From: Methylobacterium sp. J-088
Lineage (GTDB): Bacteria > Pseudomonadota > Alphaproteobacteria > Rhizobiales > Beijerinckiaceae
Length of the DNA stretch: 64,000 nucleotides
Assembly (NCBI RefSeq): GCF_022829295.1
Contig: NZ_JAKSYH010000057.1
Location: 124,001 to 188,000, forward strand
Direction of reading: 5' to 3'
The notes below the pieces were generated by a model. It saw only the letters and a program-made list of their open reading frames with translations. It searched no databases and was not told the origin of the DNA. The translations under genes and the position numbers were made by a program. Shown here piece after piece: positions 9,076 through 21,363 of the stretch. How positions within the stretch are numbered: the first letter of the stretch is position 1; each line of letters begins with the position of its first letter.

Positions 9076-9687
9076 ATGGCGAGCTTTCTGGAAGCTCTGC
9101 GCATCCAGCGCTGGGATGATCACCGGTACTACCACCACAATCGCGTCAATCAGAGCTTGCACGTCATCAGTGCGATCAGCTTCCTGGTGGCCTACGCCCT
9201 GGCGTTCAAGGACCCGGCGACGGCCGCGCTCATCGGCTGGCTGATCGCCATGACGTCTCGGCAGGCCGGTCACCTGTTCTTCGAGCCGAAGGGCTACGAC
9301 CACGTCAACGACGCCAGCCACGAGCACAAGGAAGAGATCAAGGTCGGCTACAACCTGCAGCGTAAGATCGTGCTGCTCGCGATCTGGGCTCTGTCGCCGC
9401 TACCGCTCTACTTCGATCGGAGCTTGTTCGGCCTGATCTCGCCGCACCAGACGACGACGGACCTGATCCGCAACGTCGGCTGGATCTGGCTGTGGCTGGC
9501 GCTGGCGGGCCTGCTGTTCCGGATGGTGCAGCTGTTCGTCCTGCGCGACGTGCAGACCGGACTCGTCTGGGTCACCAAGATCCTCACGGACCCGTTCCAC
9601 GACATCAAGCTCTACCACAAGGCGCCGCTCGCGCTGCTGCACGGTGAGTTGGTCGAGGAGCATGAGCCGCACGAGCACGGCGCCTGA
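9076..9687 (+). CDS. polytopic membrane protein, Mpo1/DUF962-like
   Basis: The 203-residue protein has about four hydrophobic segments: HVISAISFLVAYALAF, ATAALIGWLIAM, IVLLAIWALSPLPLYF and VGWIWLWLALAGLLFRMVQLFV. An early HHNRVNQSLH element and a later RQAGHLFFEPKGYDHVN element resemble the conserved H-x-N...LH and GHxxFE motifs of DUF962/Mpo1 proteins, which in yeast act as Fe(II) dioxygenases on 2-hydroxy fatty acids. His-rich elements also fit a di-iron fatty-acid hydroxylase relative. It follows the PmtA-like gene by 48 bases and ends with a His/Glu-rich tail. A role in membrane lipid modification is inference. Confidence 0.5.
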   Translation: MASFLEALRIQRWDDHRYYHHNRVNQSLHVISAISFLVAYALAFKDPATAALIGWLIAMTSRQAGHLFFEPKGYDHVNDASHEHKEEIKVGYNLQRKIVLLAIWALSPLPLYFDRSLFGLISPHQTTTDLIRNVGWIWLWLALAGLLFRMVQLFVLRDVQTGLVWVTKILTDPFHDIKLYHKAPLALLHGELVEEHEPHEHGA

Positions 9688-9739
9688 GATCGCAGAGCGG
9701 ACGCCGGGCGGGGATCCGCCCGGCGCTCTTGCGGCTGGA

Positions 9740-11431
9740 TCAGGCTCGATCCGGTGCGCGCAGGCCGATCCGGGCGCCCAACGTGCCGAGGCGCACCGCC
9801 GCAACCTCCCGCAGGAGCGCGCGGCGGATCGCCTTGTCGCTCGGCGCACCCGCATCCCACCAGCCATCGGCCCGCATCGCCGTGGCCGCCGCGACGAACC
9901 GCGCCGCTACGGCCTCGAACGCCGCGTAGTCGTAGGCGAGACTGAAGATCAGGCGACCGGTCCCGACCCAGGACAGGGCCAGCCCCTCCGCGCGCAGGTA
10001 GAATTGCAGCATCCAGTTGTAGCGCGACGTCTTCGTGTACAGGACCGTCCAGACCGTGGACATGTTCGCGACCCGCACCGGCAGGCCTGCTTCCGCCAGC
10101 AGGGCGTTGAGGCGCGCCGCGCGCCGGTCCCAGGTCGCGTCGAGATCGGCGTAGAGGGTGGCGACCTCCGGCGTGTCGAGCCGGTCGAGGAACGCGCTCA
10201 TGGCGCCCATTACATAGGGATGGGCGTTGAAGGTCCCGCGGGCGAAACAGATGTCGACCGGGCGGTCGTCCCGGTAGCGCCGCATCAGGTCGGCGCGCCC
10301 GCACAGAACGCCGACCGGAAGGCCGCCGCCCAGCGTCTTGCCATAGGTCACCATGTCGGCCTGGACGCCGAAATACTCCTGAGCGCCGCCCCGGGCGAGG
10401 CGGAAGCCGAGGAAGACCTCGTCGAGGATCAGCACGATGCCGCGGGCGCTGCATACCGCCCGCAGGTCGTGCAGCCACTTCGTGTAGGCGACCCGGTCGA
10501 AGGCGGTCTTGCGCGCGCTGTCGACCAGGGCCGAATCGGACGGCGCGCCCGCGTTGGGGTGCATGGCCTGGAGCGGGTTGACCAGCACGCAGGCGACATC
10601 CCGTCGGGACGCGAGGACCTGCAAGGTCCGCTCCGACATGTCGGCCAGGGTGAGCGTGTCGCGGGTCGGGACGGGGTTGCCGATGCCGGGCTGCACCTCG
10701 CCCCACCAACCGTGATAGGCGCCGCACAGGCGTACGATCCGGCGCCGTCCGGTGTGGTAGCGAGCGAGCCGCACGGCCTGCATCACCGCCTCGGTCCCGG
10801 ACATATGGAACGAGACCTCGTCGAGGCCGGACTGCGCCTTCAACCGCGCGACGTTGCCGGTGACCACCGGGTGCAGCGGGCCGAGCACCGGGCCGAGCGC
10901 GGCGACGCGCGCGGCCCCCTCCTCCAGACAGGCCCGGTAGAAATCGACGCCGAACAGGTTCACCCCGTAGGAGCCGGCGAGATCGTAGGCGACGTTGCCG
11001 TCGAGATCCGTGACGGTCACGCCCTCGGAGGCGGTCGCGAAGGCGCCGGTGCCGAGATGTGCGCGCACGTGCCGGGCGTACTGGAACGGCACCCGGTACA
11101 GGCCGGTGAATTGCAGGTCCGACAGGCCGTCGCGCACGGCCTCGGTCTCGGCGCGGGTGCGCGCGTAGCGCGTCCGGAACAGGTCGGAGAGCCGCGCGAA
11201 GCCGGCCTCGCGCCGCTGCGCCACCGCTTCCTCCGGATCGTCAGAGCGGAAGAAGGCGCGCTCGGAATAGGCGTAATTTGGAATGAGCCCGGCGACGCGC
11301 CGGGCCATCCGGGCATGGCCCGTGAGCGAAGGATGTTTCGCCCGGGACAATCGCAGGCGCTCTGCGGCGCGCGGAAGAGCCAGAACCGCGGCGGCGGTGG
11401 TGGCGGACAGAGTGGCGAGGAGTGCGGACAT
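9740..11431 (-). CDS. membrane-anchored class III aminotransferase (GSAM-like)
   Basis: About 563 residues, over 100 longer than glutamate-1-semialdehyde aminomutase. An N-terminal hydrophobic stretch (SALLATLSATTAAAVLALP) and a charged helical region of roughly 120 residues precede the PLP domain. That domain shows FHMSGTEAVMQAVRLAR, CGAYHGWWGE, VLILDEVFLGFRL-type Asp and the PLP lysine in TYGKTLGGGLPVG, then ARGTFNAHPYVMGAM. Catalytic residues look intact. ATG 11431 was chosen since it lies just before the hydrophobic segment. It is divergent from phosphatidylserine decarboxylase with only 32 bases between start codons. Heme biosynthesis is unlikely given the extension and context; a lipid-linked or amino-ketone substrate is possible but unproven. 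Confidence 0.75.
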   Translation of the reverse strand: MSALLATLSATTAAAVLALPRAAERLRLSRAKHPSLTGHARMARRVAGLIPNYAYSERAFFRSDDPEEAVAQRREAGFARLSDLFRTRYARTRAETEAVRDGLSDLQFTGLYRVPFQYARHVRAHLGTGAFATASEGVTVTDLDGNVAYDLAGSYGVNLFGVDFYRACLEEGAARVAALGPVLGPLHPVVTGNVARLKAQSGLDEVSFHMSGTEAVMQAVRLARYHTGRRRIVRLCGAYHGWWGEVQPGIGNPVPTRDTLTLADMSERTLQVLASRRDVACVLVNPLQAMHPNAGAPSDSALVDSARKTAFDRVAYTKWLHDLRAVCSARGIVLILDEVFLGFRLARGGAQEYFGVQADMVTYGKTLGGGLPVGVLCGRADLMRRYRDDRPVDICFARGTFNAHPYVMGAMSAFLDRLDTPEVATLYADLDATWDRRAARLNALLAEAGLPVRVANMSTVWTVLYTKTSRYNWMLQFYLRAEGLALSWVGTGRLIFSLAYDYAAFEAVAARFVAAATAMRADGWWDAGAPSDKAIRRALLREVAAVRLGTLGARIGLRAPDRA

Positions 11432-11463
11432 CGCCCCGCGCCTTATCGGAGGCGGTTCACGGC

Positions 11464-12369
11464 ATGATGACGGTTTCCGGATCGCCGCTGCGGCGGGCCC
11501 TGGCACGGGTCGGCGCCCAGGAGGACCTGAACTTCCTGCTGACCAACCGGCTGCCGCGCCGGCTCGCCACCCGGTTCATGGGCTGGTTCAGCCGCATCGA
11601 GCAGCCGCTGGTGCGCGACTTCTCGATCGCCACCTGGCGCCTGTTCTGCGACGTGGACCTCTCCGACGCCCGCGAGACGTGTTTTCCGAGCCTCCACGCG
11701 GCTTTCATCCGGACGCTCCGGCCCGGGGCCCGGCCAGTCGAGGCCGATCCCACCATCCTCACCAGCCCGAGCGACGCGATCCTCGGCGCCCACGGCCGGA
11801 TCGAGGCGGGGCGCCTGTTTCAGATCAAGGGTCTGTCCTATCGCCTGGTGGACCTGCTCGGGGGCGATGCGCAGCTCGCCGACGCGCACGAGGGCGGCAC
11901 CTACGCCACCCTACGCTTGACCGCCGGGATGTATCACCGCTTCCACGCGCCCCACGACGCGCGGGTCGAATCGGTCCGGCACATCTGGGGCGACACGTGG
12001 AACGTGAACCCGATCGCGCTGAAGCGCGTCGAAAACCTGTTCTGCCGCAATGAGCGTGCTGTCCTGCGGCTGCGCGTGACGGAGGCGGGGCACGCGGTCA
12101 CGCTCGTGCCGGTCGCGGCGATCCTGGTGGCAGGCCTGCGCCTCGGCTTCCTGCCGGAGGGCAGGGTCCTGCGCGGGACGGGCGGCCGGACCTTGCCCTG
12201 CACGACCCGCCTCGCCAAGGGGGACGAGATGGGCTGGTTCGAGCACGGTTCGACCATCGTGGTGCTGGCACCGGAGGGCTTCACGCTCCTGCCCGGGTTG
12301 ACCGAGGGCCGAAGCCTGCGCATGGGCGAGCCGCTGATGCGCCTGCCCGCGGCAGCGAGGCCCGAGTGA
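11464..12369 (+). CDS. psd: phosphatidylserine decarboxylase
   Basis: About 301 residues. The enzyme decarboxylates phosphatidylserine to phosphatidylethanolamine at the inner membrane and cleaves itself to form a pyruvoyl group. The self-cleavage site appears as FEHGSTIVVLAPEGF near the C-terminus (the usual LGST is HGST here). YHRFHAPHDARV carries the conserved histidines, and IKGLSYRLVDLLG and FCRNERAVLRL are typical PSD segments. ATG 11464 (or 11467) is the start. The gene is divergent from the aminotransferase and ends 16 bases before the convergent chemoreceptor stop. PE made here would feed the PmtA-like enzyme. Confidence 0.85.
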   Translation: MMTVSGSPLRRALARVGAQEDLNFLLTNRLPRRLATRFMGWFSRIEQPLVRDFSIATWRLFCDVDLSDARETCFPSLHAAFIRTLRPGARPVEADPTILTSPSDAILGAHGRIEAGRLFQIKGLSYRLVDLLGGDAQLADAHEGGTYATLRLTAGMYHRFHAPHDARVESVRHIWGDTWNVNPIALKRVENLFCRNERAVLRLRVTEAGHAVTLVPVAAILVAGLRLGFLPEGRVLRGTGGRTLPCTTRLAKGDEMGWFEHGSTIVVLAPEGFTLLPGLTEGRSLRMGEPLMRLPAAARPE

Positions 12370-12385
12370 CGGGCCCCGCTGTCGG

Positions 12386-14053
12386 TCAGGCCGCCTGGAC
12401 GGTTGCGAGATAGTCCGCCACGGCGGCGCTCAGTGCATCCGACTGCCGCGACAGTTCGGTCGCGGCCGTCAGAACCTGGGTCGCGGCGGTGCCGGTCTCG
12501 GCGGCGGCGTGCGTGACCGCTCCGATGTTGACCGTCACCGCCTGCGTCCCACCGGCCGCTTCGCTGGCGCTGCGCACGATCTCCTGCGTAACGGCCCCCT
12601 GCTCTTCCATCGCGGCCGCCACGCCGACCGCGATGGTCCGCAGATCGAGGACCGTGGCGGTGATAGCCTAGATGGCGTCCACGGCGCGGGTCGTTTCGCC
12701 CTGAATGGCATTCACTTGGCCTGAGATCGTCTCGGTGGCCTTCGCTGTTTGGTTGGCGAGTTCCTTGACCTCCGCGGCGACCACGGCGAAACCCCGGCCG
12801 GCCTCGCCGGCCCGGGCCGCCTCGATCGTGGCGTTCAGTGCCAGCAGGTTCGTCTGCGCAGCGATACCCGAGATGAGGCCGATCACGGCTCCGATCCGCT
12901 CGGCGCCCTCGGCCAGACCCATGACCAGTGTGTTGGTCTCATTGGCGGTCGTTGCGGCGCGTTCGGCCATTTCGGAGGACCGCGTGATCTGACTGTTGAT
13001 CTCGGCGATCGAGGTCGACAACTCCTCGCTCGCCGCGGCGACGGTCTGGACGTTGGCCGAGGTCTGTTCGGCCGCCGACGAGACCGTAGCGGATTGGGCG
13101 GCGGTCTGATCGGCATTGCGGCTCATTGATCGGGCCGTCGCCTGCATCTCGTCCGCTGCGCTCGTCAGCGTTTGCGTCATGCGTTCGACCTGAGACCGGA
13201 ACGCCCGTGTCGCCCCATCCAGGACCTCCGCCCGGCGGGCTTTGTCCGCGAGATCCTGCACGGCCGCCTCATCGGCCACGCGCTTGGCGATCAGCGCCTC
13301 GCGGAAGATTTCGAGGGCCTTTGCCATGGCGCCGATCTCATCGGACCGTTCGGCGCCGATCACCTGCGTGTCGAGGTCGCCGGAGGCAAGGCGACCCATC
13401 GTCAACGTGGTCTCCTTGATGGGTCGTGTGACCTGACCGAGGATCACCCTGACTCCATATGCGACCGCGACCACGGCGATAAGCAGCGCCGCGAGTTGCA
13501 GGATGCGCAGGATGTCCGCCAAGGCTTCCGCGCGCTCGAACTCCGCGCGCGCCTCGCTGACTTGCAAGTCGCTGAGCTTCGTCACCCCCGCCATCGTCAC
13601 TGTCATAGCCTGAAGCAACTCGGCCGTGGCGGATGCGGTCGCGGCGGTATCCTGCGCCTTCAGACTGCGGCTCAGATCGTGGAGGATGACCGCGTCCCGC
13701 TCAAGATGCGGCTTTAGGGCTTCGACGAGGCGCTCCTCTTCCGGTGTCAGGTAGGTGACCAAGTATTCGGACCAGACCTGCTTGGAGCGTGCAAGTTGCC
13801 GTTCCAGGATTGCGGCTGCCTCGGTCCTGTCCGTCGTTGCTTTATCGATGGACCGCAGGACGACGAGCATGGCGTCGTAGGCGTCCCGGAACGTGCTGAA
13901 CTGGCTGAGCGGTAAAATTCGGTCCTCGACAATCGTATGAAGGCTTCTGTCGCTGCTGCGGAGCGCAAAATTGCCGAGCGCCGCGGAACCAAGAAGTAGA
14001 GTGCCAAGCATGACGAGGAGTGCGATGAGTCGCACTTTGATCGAAATTTTCAT
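12386..14053 (-). pseudogene. methyl-accepting chemotaxis protein interrupted by an in-frame TAG
   Basis: The frame spans 556 codons. TM1 ([20 protein letters not shown]) is followed by a periplasmic four-helix-bundle-like domain, TM2 ([18 protein letters not shown]), a HAMP segment ([20 protein letters not shown]) and the signalling domain with hairpin tip near [21 protein letters not shown]. Codon 462 is TAG (plus-strand 12668-12670), within AVDAI-stop-AITATVLDL. The same frame resumes through AAAMEEQGAVTQEIVRSASEA to a TGA stop. The loss removes the last 93 residues, part of the return helix. MCPs often have Gln, Arg or Gly at this site, so a CAG to TAG change is an easy explanation. ATG 14053 is the likely start; a TTG at 14065 is in frame. 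Confidence 0.85.
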
Positions 14054-14099
14054 TTGAAGGGACAAGTCCTAGGGTGCGCAATTTCTCAAAATCTTTGAC

Positions 14100-14127
14100 A
14101 TCCTAGTGCTTTGCAAAAGAAACTCAA
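14100..14127 (-). promoter_or_regulatory. candidate promoter of the chemoreceptor gene
   Basis: On the minus strand TTGAGT and TAGGAT are separated by 16 bases, about 47 bases upstream of ATG 14053, inside an unusually A+T-rich stretch. This is a fair match to a housekeeping-sigma promoter; no flagellar-sigma (TAAA...GCCGATAA) pattern was seen. Confidence 0.4.
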
Positions 14128-14438
14128 GTGTCATACTTCGATGTCGGTAATAATTCGATATCTCAGATGATGTACGGACTGATTTTAGGCAAAAGGAATT
14201 CAATTTGGTCGATCGCGCGCAACGATAGTCAATTGGAGATCTGGTTTTGCTGAAGATTTTTGATGCGAGCGAATCGGATATCGGATCCGATCAACGGCTC
14301 TCGAATTTTTGATCGGAGATCGTCTTTTCCGAAAGACGGGGACGCGCTTTTGGATGAGGTTCGATTACCGATTCGTCTGCCGCGACGGCCTCGTGCGTCA
14401 CGCTGCCCGCGGACGAATGACGACTTCCGAAACGCAAC
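14128..14438. other. A+T-rich intergenic region between chemoreceptor and gyrB
   Basis: This 300-base stretch is visibly poorer in G+C than the rest of the window, especially 14128-14340, with runs such as GGTAATAATTCGATATC and GAAGATTTTTGATG. No coding frame with a recognisable product was found. Confidence 0.5.
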
Positions 14439-14471
14439 GAGCCGCCGGCCCCGTTCAGGGGCCGGCGGCTC
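14439..14471 (-). terminator. gyrB terminator
   Basis: A perfect 14-bp G+C-rich stem (GAGCCGCCGGCCCC / GGGGCCGGCGGCTC) with a 5-base loop lies 27 bases past the gyrB stop. On the minus strand it is followed by GTTGCGTTTCGG, a weak U-tract. Confidence 0.8.
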
Positions 14472-14497
14472 GCGTGCTCGGCGCGGTCGGCGCCGGT

Positions 14498-18083
<3,586 letters not shown>

Positions 18084-18088
18084 GGCGG

Positions 18089-18733
18089 TCAATCCTGCAG
18101 GAACGGGTTGGAAACGCGCTCCTCGCCGAGCGTGCTGGTCGGGCCGTGGCCCGGGATGAAGGCGATGTCGTCGCCGAGCGGCAGCACCTTCTCCTTGATC
18201 GCCCGGATGAGCTGATCGTGGTTGCCGCCCGGCAGGTCGGTGCGGCCGACCGAGCCCTTGAACACCACGTCGCCCACAAGGGCGAAGCGCGCGTCCCGGC
18301 TGACGAACACTACGCTGCCGGGGGAGTGGCCCGGGCAATGAAGGATGTCGAAATCGAGGCCGCCCACGGTCACGGCGTCGCCCTCGTCGAGCCAACGGTC
18401 CGGCGTTACGGCCCGAGCCTCACCGAGCCCGTAATTGGCCGCCGTCTCCGGCAGGGAATCGAGGAGGAACTTGTCTGCCAGATGCGGGCCCTCCACCGGC
18501 ACGCCGAGGCGCTCGCGCAGCTCGTCGGCGCCGGCCGCGTGATCGACATGGCCGTGGGTCAGCAGGATTTTTTCCACCTGCACGCCCTGCTCACGGATCG
18601 CCGCCTCGATCCGGTCGAGGTCGCCGCCGGGATCGACCACGGCGCCGATCTTGGTGGCTTCGTCCCAGATCAGGGTGCAATTCTGCTGGAAGGGCGTGAC
18701 CGGGATGATCCCGGCGCGGGGCGTACCTGGCAT
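18089..18733 (-). CDS. MBL-fold hydrolase, glyoxalase II-like (YcbL type)
   Basis: A 214-residue metallo-beta-lactamase-fold enzyme. The metal-binding motif LTHGHVDHAAG (HxHxDH), FDILHCPGHSPGS, ALVGDVVFKGSVGRTDLPGG and FIPGHGPTSTLGEER are complete. Small proteins of this type hydrolyse thioesters such as S-lactoylglutathione. In methylotrophs S-formylglutathione-type chemistry is another possibility, but this enzyme is not an FghA esterase. ATG 18733 is the start. It is first in a two-gene operon with the aldo/keto reductase. Confidence 0.85.
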   Translation of the reverse strand: MPGTPRAGIIPVTPFQQNCTLIWDEATKIGAVVDPGGDLDRIEAAIREQGVQVEKILLTHGHVDHAAGADELRERLGVPVEGPHLADKFLLDSLPETAANYGLGEARAVTPDRWLDEGDAVTVGGLDFDILHCPGHSPGSVVFVSRDARFALVGDVVFKGSVGRTDLPGGNHDQLIRAIKEKVLPLGDDIAFIPGHGPTSTLGEERVSNPFLQD

Positions 18734-18814
18734 GGAGTTCCGCGGGTTGGCCGCGCCGGCTTCGGCGCTCGTGGAGGGGTTCTAGCGCAGAAGAGGCGCT
18801 GCGGCACCTCCGCA
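18734..18814. other. leader of the MBL hydrolase-aldo/keto reductase operon
   Basis: Short gap between the hydrolase start and the first arm of the inverted repeat. No clear promoter elements were recognised. Confidence 0.3.
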
Positions 18815-18996
18815 CCTCTCCCTCCCCCCTCTGCGGGGGAGGGTGGCCCCCGAAGGGGGTCGGGAGAGGGGAGCGACGGGGCAGGATGTGGCTGTGCCCG
18901 TCTTGAAGGTCGCGTCTCTTTCGGAAGCCGCGCTCCCCTCTCCCGACCCATGCTGACGCAGGGGCCACCCTCCCCCGCAAAGGGGGGAGGGAGGGT
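18815..18996. repeat. large inverted pair of G+C-rich REP-like elements
   Basis: Two copies of a roughly 60-base element lie in opposite orientation, at about 18815-18875 and 18931-18996, with about 55 bases between. The right arm is nearly the reverse complement of the left: CTCCCCTCTCCCGACCC and GGCCACCCTCCCCCGC are shared, and they differ mainly at one internal loop (CCTTCGGG against ATGCTGACGCA). Each copy also contains smaller stems, such as CCCTCCCCC / GGGGGAGGG. This looks like the dispersed intergenic palindromes of alphaproteobacteria. No transposase is adjacent. Confidence 0.8.
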
Positions 18997-19220
18997 GCAT
19001 GTGCCAGCCGGGCCGCCCCATATGGCGACCGCGCGATGATCCCAAGCCGAATGTGTGAATCCGCGCATCTCCGGAGGTGGCGCTGTTCTCCCATCGGCGC
19101 TACACGGCCCCGTCCCAAGCCGACGCGCAGGTTTTCGCACGCGGATTGCGCGGGATCGAGGCCGGTCGCCCCCCTTACGAAGACCGGCCTTGCGGCAGCC
19201 GGTAGCCTACAACCGGGGCG
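18997..19220. other. intergenic, no supported gene
   Basis: Between the inverted repeat and the stop of the 135-residue protein. Open frames on both strands show no motif; no hairpin terminator was found. Confidence 0.35.
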
Positions 19221-19628
19221 TCAAGACCCGGAGCCGCCTTCGGCACCCGAGACCACGCGTGCGTCCGCCCCGCCCTGCGGCCGGCGGAAGCCGTCCTGAA
19301 GCTTCAGCATCTCGGCCATGCCCAGCGCCCGGCTGCTCCACCACGTCTCGGCGGTGTTCGTCTGCGTGAAGCGGTCGTGGGACTTGCCGCCATAGGCTCC
19401 GAACAGCACCCGTTCCACCCCATCGGAGGTCGGATCGGACCGGTCGATCCGATAGGAAGGCGGAGCGGCCTTGCCGGAGACGCCGATCCGGACCCAGGCG
19501 TCGCCGTAATGCTTCTGGCACATCCGCATCGTGACCAGCACCTGCCGAAGATAGGCTTCGCCGTCGGGGAGGTCGGGCAGGATGTCCGCGATCGTCGCGT
19601 CCGGGGGGTAAGGCTTCGTCCGGGCCAT
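19221..19628 (-). CDS. conserved hypothetical protein (135 residues)
   Basis: A soluble-looking protein without signal peptide or membrane segment. It begins MARTKPYPPDATIADILPDL and contains GEAYLRQVLVTMRMCQKHYGD and VERVLFGAYGGKSHDRF, ending in a Gly/Ala/Ser-rich tail. I do not recognise a family. It lies 67 bases downstream of the GH13 gene on the same strand and may be co-transcribed with it. Coding is supported by sensible residue composition and start context, not by homology. Confidence 0.6.
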   Translation of the reverse strand: MARTKPYPPDATIADILPDLPDGEAYLRQVLVTMRMCQKHYGDAWVRIGVSGKAAPPSYRIDRSDPTSDGVERVLFGAYGGKSHDRFTQTNTAETWWSSRALGMAEMLKLQDGFRRPQGGADARVVSGAEGGSGS

Positions 19629-19695
19629 GGTTCACCTTGCTCCGGCGTGTCCTACCGGTTCGGCCGGCTGAGCGCGAGGCGTGATCGGACCTCCT

Positions 19696-21363
19696 TCATG
19701 CCGGACGCCGCTTCAGGAGCGCGTCGAGCCCGCCGACGCGGAACCAGTGATAGCCGTACCCCTCCAGGAACAGGCAATGCGTGCCGTCGTCCCGGACCTC
19801 GCTGCGTGACCCGGTGAGCACGTCGACCAGCACGTCGTGCTCCGGATCCGGGTTGCCTGATTCGAGCGCGATCTCCACCGGCTCCGCCGCGAGATTGTGG
19901 ATGCAGAGGACCGCGTTGCCGCGCCATTCATAACGCAGGGCCAGCACCGAGCTTCGGCCCGTCGGCACCGCGACGACGTCGCCCCAGCCGATCTCCGGGG
20001 TCTCCTTGCGCTGGCGGATGATGCTCTGCATCCAGTTGAGCAGCGAATCCCGCTCGTGGCGCTGGTCGGCGACGTTGACATGGGCGTAGCCGTAAGGGCC
20101 GTGGTCGATCACCGGGAGCACGGTGGTGTCTGACTGCGAGAACCCACCCTGGTGCTCGCCGGTCCACTGCATCGGCGTGCGGGCGCAGTCGCGCTCCTTC
20201 AGGGTGAGGTCGTCGCCCATGCCTATCTCGTCACCGTAGCGCAGCACCGGTGTCCCGGGGAGGGTGAACATCAGCGAGTAGGCCATCCGGATGCGCCGTG
20301 GGTCGCCGGACAGCATCGGCGCAAAGCGGCGGCGGATGCCCCGATCGTAGAGCTGCATGCCCTTCTCGGGACCGAATTCCGCGAACACGGCCTCCCGCTG
20401 CGCCTCGCTGAGGCGGCCGAGGTCGAGCTCGTCGTGGTTGCGCAGGAAGATGCCCCACTGGCACGAGAGCGGGCGGGGCTTCGTCTTCTCGATCGCCTTG
20501 AGCAAGGGACGCGCGTCGTGCGCCGCGAGAGCGTAGAAGCTCGCCTGATTGACCTGGAAGTTGAACATCATGTGCATGCGGTCGGCGTCGTCGCCGAAAT
20601 AGTCGAAATCCTGTTTCGGCAGGATGTTGGCCTCGGCCAGGATGATGGCGTCGCCCTGGCGCCATTGCAGGAATTCCCGGAAGTCGCGCAGCATGTCGAA
20701 CTGCTCGCGCGGTTTGCCGCCGACTTCCGCGCCCTTCTCGGCGATGACGAAGGGCGCCGCGTCCATCCGAAAGCCCGACACACCGAGCTGGATCCAGAAG
20801 CCCATGATCTTCAGGATCTCGGCCAGCACCGCGGGGTTGGCGGTGTTCAGATCCGGCTGGAAGTTGAAGAACCGGTGGAAGTACCAGGCCTTGGCCTTCG
20901 AATCGTAGGTCCAGGTCGTGTCCTGTACGCCCGGGAAGACCATGCCCTCGTCGGCGGTGGCGGGCCGCTTGTCCGACCAGACGTACCAGTCTCGGAACGG
21001 CGAGTTCGGGTCGGATCGGGCCGCCTGGAACCAGGGATGCTGGTCCGAGGTGTGGTTGACCACGAGGTCGATCAGCACCCGCAGGCCACGCTGCTTGGCC
21101 GCGTGCGTGAAGGCCACGAAGTCGCCGAGCGAGCCGTAGGCGGGATCGACGCCGTAATAATCGGCGATGTCGTAGCCACCATCCTTCTTGGGCGAGGGCT
21201 GGAACGGCATCAGCCAGACCGCGGTGGCGCCCAGGCCCTGGATGTAGTCGAGGCGGCGTTCGAGCCCGGCGAAATCGCCGACACCGTCGCCGTTGGCATC
21301 CATAAAGGTTCCGACGGAGAGGCAGTAGATGACGGCGTTCTTGTACCACAGGTCGTTGATCAT
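19696..21363 (-). CDS. trehalose synthase-like GH13 glucanotransferase
   Basis: About 555 residues of the alpha-amylase superfamily. The conserved regions are in order: DLVVNHTSDQHPWF, GFRMDAAPF with the nucleophile Asp, IILAEANILP with the acid/base Glu, and FLRNHDELDLGRL with the transition-state Asp. The LTLKERDCARTPMQWT segment near residue 390 and overall order match maltose alpha-D-glucosyltransferase (TreS), which interconverts maltose and trehalose. The family also contains amylases of other specificity, and no maltokinase, TreY/TreZ or glycogen gene is near. ATG 21363 is preceded by GGGGGGCAGT. Cytoplasmic; likely osmoprotection or alpha-glucan metabolism. Confidence 0.82.
   Translation of the reverse strand: MINDLWYKNAVIYCLSVGTFMDANGDGVGDFAGLERRLDYIQGLGATAVWLMPFQPSPKKDGGYDIADYYGVDPAYGSLGDFVAFTHAAKQRGLRVLIDLVVNHTSDQHPWFQAARSDPNSPFRDWYVWSDKRPATADEGMVFPGVQDTTWTYDSKAKAWYFHRFFNFQPDLNTANPAVLAEILKIMGFWIQLGVSGFRMDAAPFVIAEKGAEVGGKPREQFDMLRDFREFLQWRQGDAIILAEANILPKQDFDYFGDDADRMHMMFNFQVNQASFYALAAHDARPLLKAIEKTKPRPLSCQWGIFLRNHDELDLGRLSEAQREAVFAEFGPEKGMQLYDRGIRRRFAPMLSGDPRRIRMAYSLMFTLPGTPVLRYGDEIGMGDDLTLKERDCARTPMQWTGEHQGGFSQSDTTVLPVIDHGPYGYAHVNVADQRHERDSLLNWMQSIIRQRKETPEIGWGDVVAVPTGRSSVLALRYEWRGNAVLCIHNLAAEPVEIALESGNPDPEHDVLVDVLTGSRSEVRDDGTHCLFLEGYGYHWFRVGGLDALLKRRPA

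Noticed and set aside
9740..11431. Heme biosynthesis gene hemL
   Set aside because: The protein is over 100 residues too long, begins with a hydrophobic segment and sits with lipid genes; alphaproteobacteria usually make 5-aminolevulinate by HemA.
18815..18996. Insertion sequence
   Set aside because: No transposase and only short terminal structure; better described as a pair of REP-like palindromes.
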